IMG/VR virus record: IMGVR_UViG_3300040809_000441
Coordinates: 1-34,049 of that record
Origin: a virus
Length of the DNA stretch: 34,049 nt
Reading direction: 5' to 3' (one strand)
This document shows, piece after piece, positions 25,761-33,850 of the stretch. The notes under the pieces were generated by a model, which made no database searches, was not told where the DNA came from, and was given only the letters and a program-made list of their open reading frames with translations. The position numbers were made by a program, and so were the translations under genes. Every line of letters starts with the position of its first letter. The stretch's first letter is position 1.

Positions 25761-26604
25761 AGGTGTTTTTCTTTTTGCTAAAAACAATGGTCAACTAGAT
25801 TATGTAAAACAGGCAGTTTTTCTAGCAAAAAGAATTAAAAAATATTTAAATGTCCCTGTTTCTCTTGCAACAGACAGTCCTGTATATTTAGAAGAAACGT
25901 ATGGTACTGATGATTTTGATAAGGTTATAAAATTAGATTATACTGACGAACGTAATCTACGCTACTTCTATGACGGTGCAATGTCAAAAAAGAAGGGCGG
26001 ATTTAAAAATGCAAATCGTGCAAGTGCATATGAATTATCTCCGTATGATGAAACACTACTATTAGATACTGATTACATTATATCTAATAATTTACTAGCA
26101 TCAGTATTTGAATCTGATGCAGACTTTATGATATACAAAAAATCAAGTGATATTTCTCAAGCTAGAAATGAAGACGAGTTTCAAAAAATTGACGATGTTA
26201 GTGTTGATTTTTATTGGGCAACTGTTGTGTTTTTTAAAAAAACAGAAACTAATAAAAAGTTTTTTGATTTAGTTAAGCACATCGAGGACGAGTGGCATCA
26301 TTATAGAAGAACATATCAAGTTAAGTCACATCTTTTTAGAAATGACTTTGCATTTAGCATCGCTATTCATATAATGAATGGATTTCAGCTAGGCAGTTTT
26401 GCTAAAGAGTTACCTGGCACAATGTTTTATACTGCCGACTTAGATATACTTTGGCAATTAGATGACGATGAAATGATGTTTCTTGTAGGCAAGGAAAACT
26501 ACTTAGGCGAATATACTACAGTACGAACAAAAGGACTAACGGTTCATGTTATGAATAAGTTTAGTTTAACACGGATGATTGATATGGAGTTAGCAAATGA
26601 ATAG
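25747..26604 (+). CDS. GT-A-type glycosyltransferase-like protein, first of two paralogues
   Basis: 285 residues. The N-terminal strand GVFLFAKNNGQLDYVKQAVFLA followed by VPVSLATD fits a nucleotide-sugar-binding Rossmann-like start. A DxD motif in SPYDETLLLDTDYI places D107 and D109 where GT-A enzymes hold metal and nucleotide sugar, as in family GT8. Later segments include VDFYWATVVFFKK and the C-terminal LTVHVMNKFSL, whose His could help bind metal as in GT8. The downstream neighbour shares the same layout including SPYDET and DTD, so this is a duplicated pair. It starts inside the previous gene by 14 bases and overlaps the next by eight. Donor sugar and acceptor cannot be told; fibres or host surface glycan are both possible. 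Confidence 0.66.
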   Translation: MSKSKGVFLFAKNNGQLDYVKQAVFLAKRIKKYLNVPVSLATDSPVYLEETYGTDDFDKVIKLDYTDERNLRYFYDGAMSKKKGGFKNANRASAYELSPYDETLLLDTDYIISNNLLASVFESDADFMIYKKSSDISQARNEDEFQKIDDVSVDFYWATVVFFKKTETNKKFFDLVKHIEDEWHHYRRTYQVKSHLFRNDFAFSIAIHIMNGFQLGSFAKELPGTMFYTADLDILWQLDDDEMMFLVGKENYLGEYTTVRTKGLTVHVMNKFSLTRMIDMELANE

Positions 26605-27436
26605 AGGAATAGTTGTATTAGCTCAAAATAATGAAACAGATAATTATGTAGATCAAGCAATTTTATTAGCAATGAGTTTGCTAGTACATAATCCTGATAC
26701 AAAAATTAGTTTAGTTACAAACGATGAAGTATCAAACCCAAATGTATTTGATCAAATTATTCCAATTCCTTACGGAGATCATGCTGAAGATAGTGACTGG
26801 AAAGTAGAAAACCGTTGGAAATTGTATCATGCTAGTCCTTACGATGAAACTATCGTAATGGACACAGATATGTTAGTATTACAAAATATAGATGTATGGT
26901 GGGATTTTTTATCAAACTATGAATTATTTTTTACTAACAATGTGTTAACATATAGAGGAACTTCTGCAAATACACAATTTTATAGAAGAACGTTTATTGA
27001 TAGCAATCTTCCTAATTTGTTTAGCGGATTTCACTATTTCAAAAAATGTGAGTTTGCACAAGACTTTTATGCATGGTTAGAGTTAGTGGTTAACAATTGG
27101 GAAACGTTTTACGAACAACAATTAATGCCACAGTCTCGGCCGCAACAAGTTAGTATAGATGTATGTGCGGCAATTGTTGCAAAAATTTTAGATTGTGAAG
27201 ATGAAATTACTAATAGTATTTCATCAATACCTACATTTGTACACATGAAAGCACACTGTCAAGACTGGAAAGAAATAGAAGCTTCGTGGCTAGATAAAGT
27301 TGGATTTTATATTTCAAAAGATTGCAGTATTAAAATAGGAAATTTTTTACAAAATGGCATATTGCACTATACAGAAAATAGTTTTTTAGAAAAGACTCCA
27401 GTAGTTGAGCGTTATAGGAGTTTAGTAAATGTCTGA
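26597..27436 (+). CDS. GT-A-type glycosyltransferase-like protein, second of two paralogues
   Basis: 279 residues; the ATG overlaps the upstream stop by eight bases, with a GGAG-type site before it. The start GIVVLAQNNETDNYVDQAI aligns with the upstream paralogue, and the DxD motif is in SPYDETIVMDTDML (D89, D91). The middle differs, with LFSGFHYFKKCEFAQDFYAW and a probable sugar-acceptor region PQSRPQQVSIDVCAA. FVHMKAHCQDW is a candidate C-terminal metal or substrate site. The pair may add successive sugars or act as a heterodimer. Whether both are active is unknown, though the DxD is intact in each. Confidence 0.66.
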   Translation: MNRGIVVLAQNNETDNYVDQAILLAMSLLVHNPDTKISLVTNDEVSNPNVFDQIIPIPYGDHAEDSDWKVENRWKLYHASPYDETIVMDTDMLVLQNIDVWWDFLSNYELFFTNNVLTYRGTSANTQFYRRTFIDSNLPNLFSGFHYFKKCEFAQDFYAWLELVVNNWETFYEQQLMPQSRPQQVSIDVCAAIVAKILDCEDEITNSISSIPTFVHMKAHCQDWKEIEASWLDKVGFYISKDCSIKIGNFLQNGILHYTENSFLEKTPVVERYRSLVNV

Positions 27437-28766
27437 ACTAGCAAGTTTATTAAGAAAATTAAAAGTAGAAGCTGTTTCAAATGATGCATATATCTATTAT
27501 GAAAAAGAAACTGGATCAGTTAAAAAAGTTAGTAATAGAAAATACGATTCAGACGAATACGAAGTATTAACAGTCACTCAAGATGAAGCAAAACCGTTAC
27601 TTCAAGGAGAGTTTAGGCTTGATGAGTATATTATTGCATATGATGTTTCACTCAAAGATAGAAAATTAAAACGTAAAACATATGAAGATCAAAATAAAAT
27701 TGCATCAACACTATGTTACGAATTACCATTAATAAAAAACTATAACGATGGACATAGTTCGCTCGAACCAGCATATGACGGTGTTGATGTTTATATATGG
27801 GCAATTGAAGGCGAATATGTAAAAGATCAAATAGTATTTTATGAAAATAATGTTTACAAACTTTTAGAAGATAACGATGAAGGTCAAATATTTGGTAACG
27901 CAGAGCTTTTTGTAAAAGATGTACTATTAACAGATATGTCAACAGTTACACATGATTTACAATTTTTAACAATGCAGCCCGAATATGAAGGTGTACATGT
28001 TGATGTTTGGTATGACGAACTACCGCATACAGAAGGTCAACATGTTTGGCATCAAGAAACAGTTTATAGAATCAAAAAAGATCAAAAAGCAGAAACTAAA
28101 TTTAGAAAAGCAAATTGTGAAATTATCGTAGAAGATGTTATTTTATATGCTGATGAAAACAAGTACTTAAAAGTTATTGACCCTAAGGATCTACAATCAG
28201 GTATGATTGTATTGAGTAATAATAAAATTTTTAGTATTAGATATGCTTCTGAACAATTTGAAAAACAACAAGAAACTTCTTTTTGGAGAGAATCTAATAG
28301 ACATTTGATTGTTTGGGACTCAAAAGAACTTTTAAAATTTGATTCATTAAATAAGAAAACTTTGTTTTACGAGACTGGACATACTGTAGTAAGTAAGGAC
28401 TCTTTAGAAAATGGACAATTAGTACTAGTAGGTACAAGGATTTATAATTATAAGACTAATAAGGATTATGACGTTATTATCCAACAAAACTTTATGGATA
28501 AATGCTGGACAATTATACTTAATCCTTATACTAAAGCATTTTTAAACACTAGTGGTTATTCTATTAATGACAAACTATACTTTAGTGTAACAGAAAAATA
28601 TGATCCTAATATTCTTTATAGAACTTTGGAAATAAATGCAGAAGAATTACTTTGGGCAAAGCCAAAAACTATACCTTTCATATATGACAGCGAACTAGAT
28701 GGAGTTAACGTAAGTATATACACAGCAAAATATTTTGAACACTATGCACATGAGGTAGTACAGTAA
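27429..28766 (+). CDS. Unknown protein with carbohydrate-binding-like repeats
   Basis: 445 residues, overlapping the upstream gene by eight bases and running directly into the next (TAA then ATG). Two similar stretches occur around residues 115-150 and 180-220: AYDGVDVYIWAIEGEYVKDQ with VFYENNVYKLLED, and EYEGVHVDVWYDELPHTEGQ with VWHQETVYRIKKD. The pattern W, then x-G-x-x-V-x-Y/H and a Y-K/R end resembles CBM5/12 chitin/cellulose-binding modules. A third, partial copy starts near residue 425 (ELDGVNVSIYTAKYFEHYA) and ends at the C-terminus. The central part (220-400) is beta-rich without a fold I can name. Position between glycosyltransferase-like genes suggests a fibre or glycan-contact role, or an acceptor of the modification; this is inference. 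Confidence 0.55.
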   Translation: MSELASLLRKLKVEAVSNDAYIYYEKETGSVKKVSNRKYDSDEYEVLTVTQDEAKPLLQGEFRLDEYIIAYDVSLKDRKLKRKTYEDQNKIASTLCYELPLIKNYNDGHSSLEPAYDGVDVYIWAIEGEYVKDQIVFYENNVYKLLEDNDEGQIFGNAELFVKDVLLTDMSTVTHDLQFLTMQPEYEGVHVDVWYDELPHTEGQHVWHQETVYRIKKDQKAETKFRKANCEIIVEDVILYADENKYLKVIDPKDLQSGMIVLSNNKIFSIRYASEQFEKQQETSFWRESNRHLIVWDSKELLKFDSLNKKTLFYETGHTVVSKDSLENGQLVLVGTRIYNYKTNKDYDVIIQQNFMDKCWTIILNPYTKAFLNTSGYSINDKLYFSVTEKYDPNILYRTLEINAEELLWAKPKTIPFIYDSELDGVNVSIYTAKYFEHYAHEVVQ

Positions 28767-29699
28767 ATGAGTAAATTTAAGCCCATTGATTATGACATAA
28801 TTTATTTGTCTTATGACGAGCCAAACGCAGAAAAAAACTATGCAGACTTATGTCAAAAAGTACCATGGGCTAAACGTGTACATGGAGTAGAAGGCTCAGA
28901 TGCTGCACACAAAGCCTGTGCGAGATTAAGTGAAACAGATAGATTTATTACAGTTGACGGCGACAACAGAATACGTGCAGAATTTCTAAACCAAGAAATT
29001 GATTTTACTGAACATGTTGATTTACAAAATGCTGTTATTAGCTGGTGCGGAAGAAATGAAATAAATGGATTAATGTACGGTAACGGTGGTATTAAATGCT
29101 GGCCAACTGATTATGTGTTAAATATGCGAACACATGAAAATGCTGACCCTAACAATGCACATGCACAAGTAGATTTTTGTTGGGATGCACAGTATATACA
29201 AATGAATAGTGTTTATTCAGACGTATTTAATAATGAAACACCAGGACAAGCATGGAGAGCAGGTTTTAGAGAGGGTGTAAAACTTGCTACTGATCGCGGC
29301 GTAAGAATTACACCCCAAGAGTTTAAAGATAATCATTGGAGATGTTTGCATTGGTTATATATTTGGTCTATGGTAGGTGCAGATGTTGACAATGGCCTTT
29401 GGGCAATCTATGGCGCACGAGAAGGTCTGTATAAAACAATGTGTACAGATTGGGATTATGTGCAAGTAAGAGACTTTAAATACCTAAATAGTCTTTGGGA
29501 CGAAGTTGAACCAAGGGTTTCAATGGAAGGACTACAAGATTCCATTGAAGATTTAGGCAATAAAATCCTAACTAACTTAGATATTCCTATTGCAGAACAG
29601 CCGTTAAACGCTAAACAAAGTAAATTTTTTAAATCAGTTTATCAAAATCCTTCAAGAACTGATAATCAAAGATTTATCGAAGAACTAAAGGACGTATAA
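28767..29699 (+). CDS. Glycosyltransferase-like protein with a DGDN motif
   Basis: 310 residues. The ATG directly abuts the previous stop, and the end overlaps the next start by one base. The N-terminus YDIIYLSYDEPNAEKNYADL, a basic stretch AKRVHGVEG and then RFITVDGDNRI (D64, D66) follow the GT2-like order of strand, helix, strand, DxD. I recall proteins with this start in marine T4-like phages under the name glycosyltransferase family 2-like. The region CGRNEINGLMYGNGGIKCW, followed by WRAGFREGVKLA and HWRCLHWLYIWSM, has many Trp and aromatic residues that could form the acceptor pocket. It is distinct from the two paralogues upstream. Confidence 0.58.
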   Translation: MSKFKPIDYDIIYLSYDEPNAEKNYADLCQKVPWAKRVHGVEGSDAAHKACARLSETDRFITVDGDNRIRAEFLNQEIDFTEHVDLQNAVISWCGRNEINGLMYGNGGIKCWPTDYVLNMRTHENADPNNAHAQVDFCWDAQYIQMNSVYSDVFNNETPGQAWRAGFREGVKLATDRGVRITPQEFKDNHWRCLHWLYIWSMVGADVDNGLWAIYGAREGLYKTMCTDWDYVQVRDFKYLNSLWDEVEPRVSMEGLQDSIEDLGNKILTNLDIPIAEQPLNAKQSKFFKSVYQNPSRTDNQRFIEELKDV

Positions 29700-31111
29700 T
29701 GGGTGACGTTTTAACCGGATATAAGAGTGTAAGAGAAGAACTTAATAATATTAGTTGTTCTATGTGCCTTGCCAAATGGAAGCAAGTTACACTTCACTTA
29801 CAAACAGGTCATACGCACAGTTGCCACCACCCAGCAACACATAAAATACCTTTAGAAGAAATTGAAGTAGATCCTAGTGCGCTACACAATACTAGTTTTA
29901 AAAAGCAACAACGTGCTAAAATGCTCAAAGGTGAACGTCCAGAAGAATGCGACTATTGCTGGACAGCAGAAGACTCGTCAGATGGCTCTACATTTAGTGA
30001 CAGAATAACTAAAAGTGCAGAAGATTGGGCTTGGCCTGAGAAAGATATTATTGCAAAGAGCTCTCCAGATGAAAATACAAATCCTAGCTATGTAGAAGTT
30101 AGTTTTTCAAATGCTTGTAACTTTGCGTGTACATACTGTTCACCTGAAATTAGTAGTACTTGGATGCAAGAAATACAAAAGCACGGCGGGTATACTGGCA
30201 CTACATATAATTTTAATAATTTAGAATGGATTGCACAAAACGGTAAAACACCGATTCCGCATAAAGATCCAAATCCTTATGTTGATGCGTTTTGGAAGTG
30301 GTGGCCAAAGTTGTATCCAGACTTACACACATTTAGAATTACTGGCGGCGAGCCGTTGATGGCAAAGGATACTTTCAAAGTTTTAGATTATATTATTGAA
30401 AACCCTAATCCTAACTTAGAATTAAACATAAACAGCAATCTTTGTGTACCAGACGGTTTAGTTGACAAGATGATAGAAAAGGCTAAACGCATTCAAGGTG
30501 AAGGTTTAATCAAAGATTTTAAAATTTATACTAGTGCAGAAGCTTATGGTAAACGTGCTGAGTATATCAGACACGGTATGGATTATAACCAGTGGATTGA
30601 TAACTGCGATAAAGTTTTAACAGAAATACCAGATTGTAAAATTACAAATATGGCAACATACAACTCATTAAGTTTGTCTAGTTATCAAGATTTAATGAAA
30701 GACTTGTTAGACTTGCGTAAAAAACATCACACTGACCCTGCAAAAAGCCATGCAGTAAGTTTAGATGTTAGTTATTTACGTTGGCCACCGCATCAATCAA
30801 TACTAATAGTACAGAATGAAAAATATTTAAAAATGCTTGAAGATCAAGTAACATGGATGTTTCAAAATAAAGAACATAGTCATTGGCCTCCATTGTGCGG
30901 TATTGGAATGTATGATTATGAGATTAATAGATTACAAAGGATATATTGGGTAATGCAGCAGAGTCCTAAGCACATTAAAGAAAAAGATCTTATTGAAGGA
31001 AGAAAAAACTTCGTTGCATTCTTTGATGAACATGACAAACGTAGAGGAAAGAACTTCTTAGAAGTATTTCCTGAAATGGAAGATTTTTATTGGGAGTGTA
31101 AAACGTTATGA
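29699..31111 (+). CDS. Radical SAM protein of the twitch-domain type, first of two paralogues
   Basis: 470 residues. The radical SAM CxxxCxxC motif is intact in SFSNACNFACTYCS (C140, C144, C147), which binds the [4Fe-4S] cluster that cleaves S-adenosylmethionine. A downstream FRITGGEPLM carries the GGE element that contacts the SAM amino group. Ahead of the core lies a Cys-containing region: C20 and C23 (CSMCLAKW), C42 (HSCHHP), then C84 and C87 (ECDYCW). Four of these five recur in the paralogue, so they probably ligate an auxiliary cluster or metal. Phage proteins with this layout are named twitch domain-containing radical SAM proteins. The substrate is not known. Overlap is TAATG with the gene before and ATGA with the gene after. 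Confidence 0.78.
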   Translation: MGDVLTGYKSVREELNNISCSMCLAKWKQVTLHLQTGHTHSCHHPATHKIPLEEIEVDPSALHNTSFKKQQRAKMLKGERPEECDYCWTAEDSSDGSTFSDRITKSAEDWAWPEKDIIAKSSPDENTNPSYVEVSFSNACNFACTYCSPEISSTWMQEIQKHGGYTGTTYNFNNLEWIAQNGKTPIPHKDPNPYVDAFWKWWPKLYPDLHTFRITGGEPLMAKDTFKVLDYIIENPNPNLELNINSNLCVPDGLVDKMIEKAKRIQGEGLIKDFKIYTSAEAYGKRAEYIRHGMDYNQWIDNCDKVLTEIPDCKITNMATYNSLSLSSYQDLMKDLLDLRKKHHTDPAKSHAVSLDVSYLRWPPHQSILIVQNEKYLKMLEDQVTWMFQNKEHSHWPPLCGIGMYDYEINRLQRIYWVMQQSPKHIKEKDLIEGRKNFVAFFDEHDKRRGKNFLEVFPEMEDFYWECKTL

Positions 31112-32520
31112 GTAAAGGACTATTTGATTGGCGTAAAAGAGTACTAGACTCAGTTAGTCCTAGCTTCTGTGCTGCTAAATGGCTTAATGCAACTATCCAT
31201 TTAGGTCATGGCATGACACATAGTTGTCATTTGCCTATTCCTCATCCTATTGATAAGGAAGAAATTAAAACTAATCCTAGTGCGTTGCATAATACAGCAC
31301 ACAAAAAGAAACAACGTGAGCGTATGATCAAAGGTGAACGACCACCCGAATGTGAATACTGCTGGAAAATTGAAGATATTGGTAGAGATAATATTTCTGA
31401 TAGAGTATATAAGAGTCAAATATACAAAGAAAAAGACATCATTGCAATTTCAAAAAATGATCCATATGAGGATGTTATTCCAAAAACATTAGAAATTAGT
31501 TTTGATAGAACGTGTAACTTAGCGTGTAGTTATTGTAATTCAAGTTATAGCACTACATGGGCACAAGATATTAAAAAGAATGGCCCGTATCAACAAATGA
31601 AATCAGACGGTGCAGGCGCATACCACCATGACGGCGAATGGACCGAACCGTACGGAAAGTTTAACGAAGGTAATCCTTATGTAGAAGCATTTTTTAAATG
31701 GTGGCCTCAATTAAGCAGTGAACTAGAAGAACTTAGGATAACTGGCGGCGAAGCGTTAGTAAGTCATCAGTTTTGGAACTTTGCAGAAGTTGTAAAACAA
31801 AATCATGCTCCTAATTTAAGAATTGCAATTAATTCAAATCTTATGGTAAAAGATGACTTAATACAAGACTTAGTTGATTTTACTAAACTTGATAATTATA
31901 AAGAGTTTGACTTGTTTACCAGTTGCGAAGCTACTGGATTGCAAGCAGATTATATAAGAGACGGACTAGAATATAATACTTGGAAAGATAACTTAGAATA
32001 TGTTATTAGTAATGGACGTTTAAGATGTGCAACAATCATGATGACTATTACAAGTTTAAGTTTGTTTAGTATTACAGAATTTTTAGATGACATGGCAGAA
32101 TTAAAGGCAAAATATGCACCTCATAAACCTGCTGTCGATTTAAATATTTTACGTTGGCCAAGTTTTATGAGCCCGTTAGCATTGCCTGATCATATTAAGG
32201 ATCATTGCAGAGAAAAATTAGAAGCATGGTCAGAAGAAAATAAATTAAATCCGTTATTTAATCCAGGTGAAAGAGCACAGATACAAAGATTAATAGATTA
32301 CATTGAAGTAGTAGATAAACCACATAGACGTACGACCGAAGACAAAGATAAATTGCAACACGATTTTAAAAGTTTTTATGCACAATATGATAAGCGTAGA
32401 GGTAAGGACATAGGTGTATTTCCAAAGATACTTACTGATTGGTTAGATACTATCGATTTAGACAATACTATTCCGGTAATAGAAATGCATGAAGGGAGCA
32501 TCACACACTATGACGACTGA
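31108..32520 (+). CDS. Radical SAM protein of the twitch-domain type, second of two paralogues
   Basis: 470 residues, the same length as its upstream neighbour and overlapping it by four bases (ATGA). The core motif is SFDRTCNLACSYCN (C136, C140, C143), and the GGE element is in LRITGGEALVS. The N-terminal Cys set is C21 (FCAAKW), C40 (HSCHLP), C82 and C85 (ECEYCW); the extra Cys before FCAAKW seen in the first copy is absent. Both copies share SALHNT and KGERP. A CxxC near an N-terminal Cys pair fits an auxiliary cluster. Sequences near the C-terminus such as YAQYDKRRGKD (compare FDEHDKRRGKN upstream) are also shared. The two may act in sequence or as a heteromer. Confidence 0.78.
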   Translation: MSKGLFDWRKRVLDSVSPSFCAAKWLNATIHLGHGMTHSCHLPIPHPIDKEEIKTNPSALHNTAHKKKQRERMIKGERPPECEYCWKIEDIGRDNISDRVYKSQIYKEKDIIAISKNDPYEDVIPKTLEISFDRTCNLACSYCNSSYSTTWAQDIKKNGPYQQMKSDGAGAYHHDGEWTEPYGKFNEGNPYVEAFFKWWPQLSSELEELRITGGEALVSHQFWNFAEVVKQNHAPNLRIAINSNLMVKDDLIQDLVDFTKLDNYKEFDLFTSCEATGLQADYIRDGLEYNTWKDNLEYVISNGRLRCATIMMTITSLSLFSITEFLDDMAELKAKYAPHKPAVDLNILRWPSFMSPLALPDHIKDHCREKLEAWSEENKLNPLFNPGERAQIQRLIDYIEVVDKPHRRTTEDKDKLQHDFKSFYAQYDKRRGKDIGVFPKILTDWLDTIDLDNTIPVIEMHEGSITHYDD

Positions 32521-33850
32521 TAGAAAAAAATATTATTTTGCATGGGACAGAATGCCCTTCAATAAAAAGGGAATACGAACTCCTGATCGTAATTTAATGG
32601 ATGCATGGTTTGATGGACGTTACATCTTATGCAATCAATTTCTAAAAGAATATTGTAGGCATGTTGGAGACTATGAAGATGTATCACTACGCGATGCTAA
32701 AAAATTAAAGTTTATATATGAAATTGGCACATCAGGACCTCCAGCAAATTGGTTAGGAGGATATGACTCGCCAAGACATAATTTATTTGATTTGTTACAC
32801 ATACATAGGCCTATTGTAGTGCAGTCAATGCGTAAGCGCAGAGCAATTTTACACATTGATCAAGGATGGGAAGGATTTCCTTTAATAGAAAGTAAAGTGT
32901 TAAAGAGCGTCGGTATTCCAAGAGATTATTATGATGTAATTTATACAAAATGTGAAGAATATAAAATTCCACCCTCACAAATTATTATTACAACATCAAA
33001 CTTATTAGAAAAACAAGTACACGAACAGCACTACGGCAATAGAAAAGAAAAAATTAATATTGTACCTTCTATTTCTTTTTGCGGTTTGTTAAAATATCAA
33101 AACGGACAAGATGCTATTTCTTTTGAAGAACAAATTGAATACAAATCAAAAGCAAAGGAAATGAAAAGTTTTAGCTGTTTGAATAGAGTTACTCGGCAGC
33201 ACAGAATGACGCTAGGCGTTATGCTTAATTATTATGAGTTACTAGATCCTAAAATAAGCGACTTTAGCCATTCTGCACATTTAGGAGGACATCCTAATCA
33301 ATCAGCTGAATTAATAACACATAGACACGCAATACCGCCTGACTGGGATCCGCATCCTGCATTTACTAGAGGAAATGCTAATAATTTTATTGAAAAACTA
33401 CCGTGTGTGTTAGATCAAAAAGATTTTAATCAAAATCATGTTTGGACAATGTTTAAAGATACATATCTAAGAACATGGTTTAGTCTTATTTCTGAAACAG
33501 CATTTAATGAAGAACATAAAACAACATGCTTCTTATCAGAAAAAATATTCAAACCGATGCTATGCCATCAACCGTTTGTACTTGTTGGCCATCCAAACTC
33601 TCTTGCATGGCTTAAAAAATTAGGATTTAAAACTTTTGATAAATGGTGGGACGAAGCATATGACGGTATGATTAATCCTACAAATAGAATGCAAGCTATT
33701 ATGGATTTAACTGTACAACTAACTAATAAATCTGATTCAGAATGGTTAGAAATGTACAAGGATATGCAAGAAGTATTAGAACATAATTACAATCATCTAG
33801 ATACGATGAAAGGTATAGACTATACGGACGTATTCAATGAAATACAATAG
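32510..33850 (+). CDS. Putative glycosyltransferase-like protein with a fucosyltransferase-type EKxFKP segment
   Basis: About 446 residues from the ATG at 32510, which has GGGAG at 32494-32498 eleven bases upstream. An ATG at 32489 would add seven residues but would put that site inside the gene, so I prefer the later start. It overlaps the upstream gene by 11 bases. The C-terminal part has TTCFLSEKIFKPMLCHQPFVLVG, then LAWLKKLGFKTFDKWWDEAYD. That resembles the conserved donor-site region of GT-B-type enzymes such as GT10 fucosyltransferases (EKxxxAL...P). In marine phages I recall such proteins only as hypothetical. The earlier part (FSCLNRVTRQHRM) may bind the acceptor. The end overlaps the next gene by 14 bases. 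Confidence 0.5.
   Translation: MTTDRKKYYFAWDRMPFNKKGIRTPDRNLMDAWFDGRYILCNQFLKEYCRHVGDYEDVSLRDAKKLKFIYEIGTSGPPANWLGGYDSPRHNLFDLLHIHRPIVVQSMRKRRAILHIDQGWEGFPLIESKVLKSVGIPRDYYDVIYTKCEEYKIPPSQIIITTSNLLEKQVHEQHYGNRKEKINIVPSISFCGLLKYQNGQDAISFEEQIEYKSKAKEMKSFSCLNRVTRQHRMTLGVMLNYYELLDPKISDFSHSAHLGGHPNQSAELITHRHAIPPDWDPHPAFTRGNANNFIEKLPCVLDQKDFNQNHVWTMFKDTYLRTWFSLISETAFNEEHKTTCFLSEKIFKPMLCHQPFVLVGHPNSLAWLKKLGFKTFDKWWDEAYDGMINPTNRMQAIMDLTVQLTNKSDSEWLEMYKDMQEVLEHNYNHLDTMKGIDYTDVFNEIQ

Noticed and set aside
32489-32491. Earlier ATG for the fucosyltransferase-like gene
   Set aside because: The best ribosome binding site, GGGAG at 32494, lies downstream of it and serves the ATG at 32510 better; not excluded.
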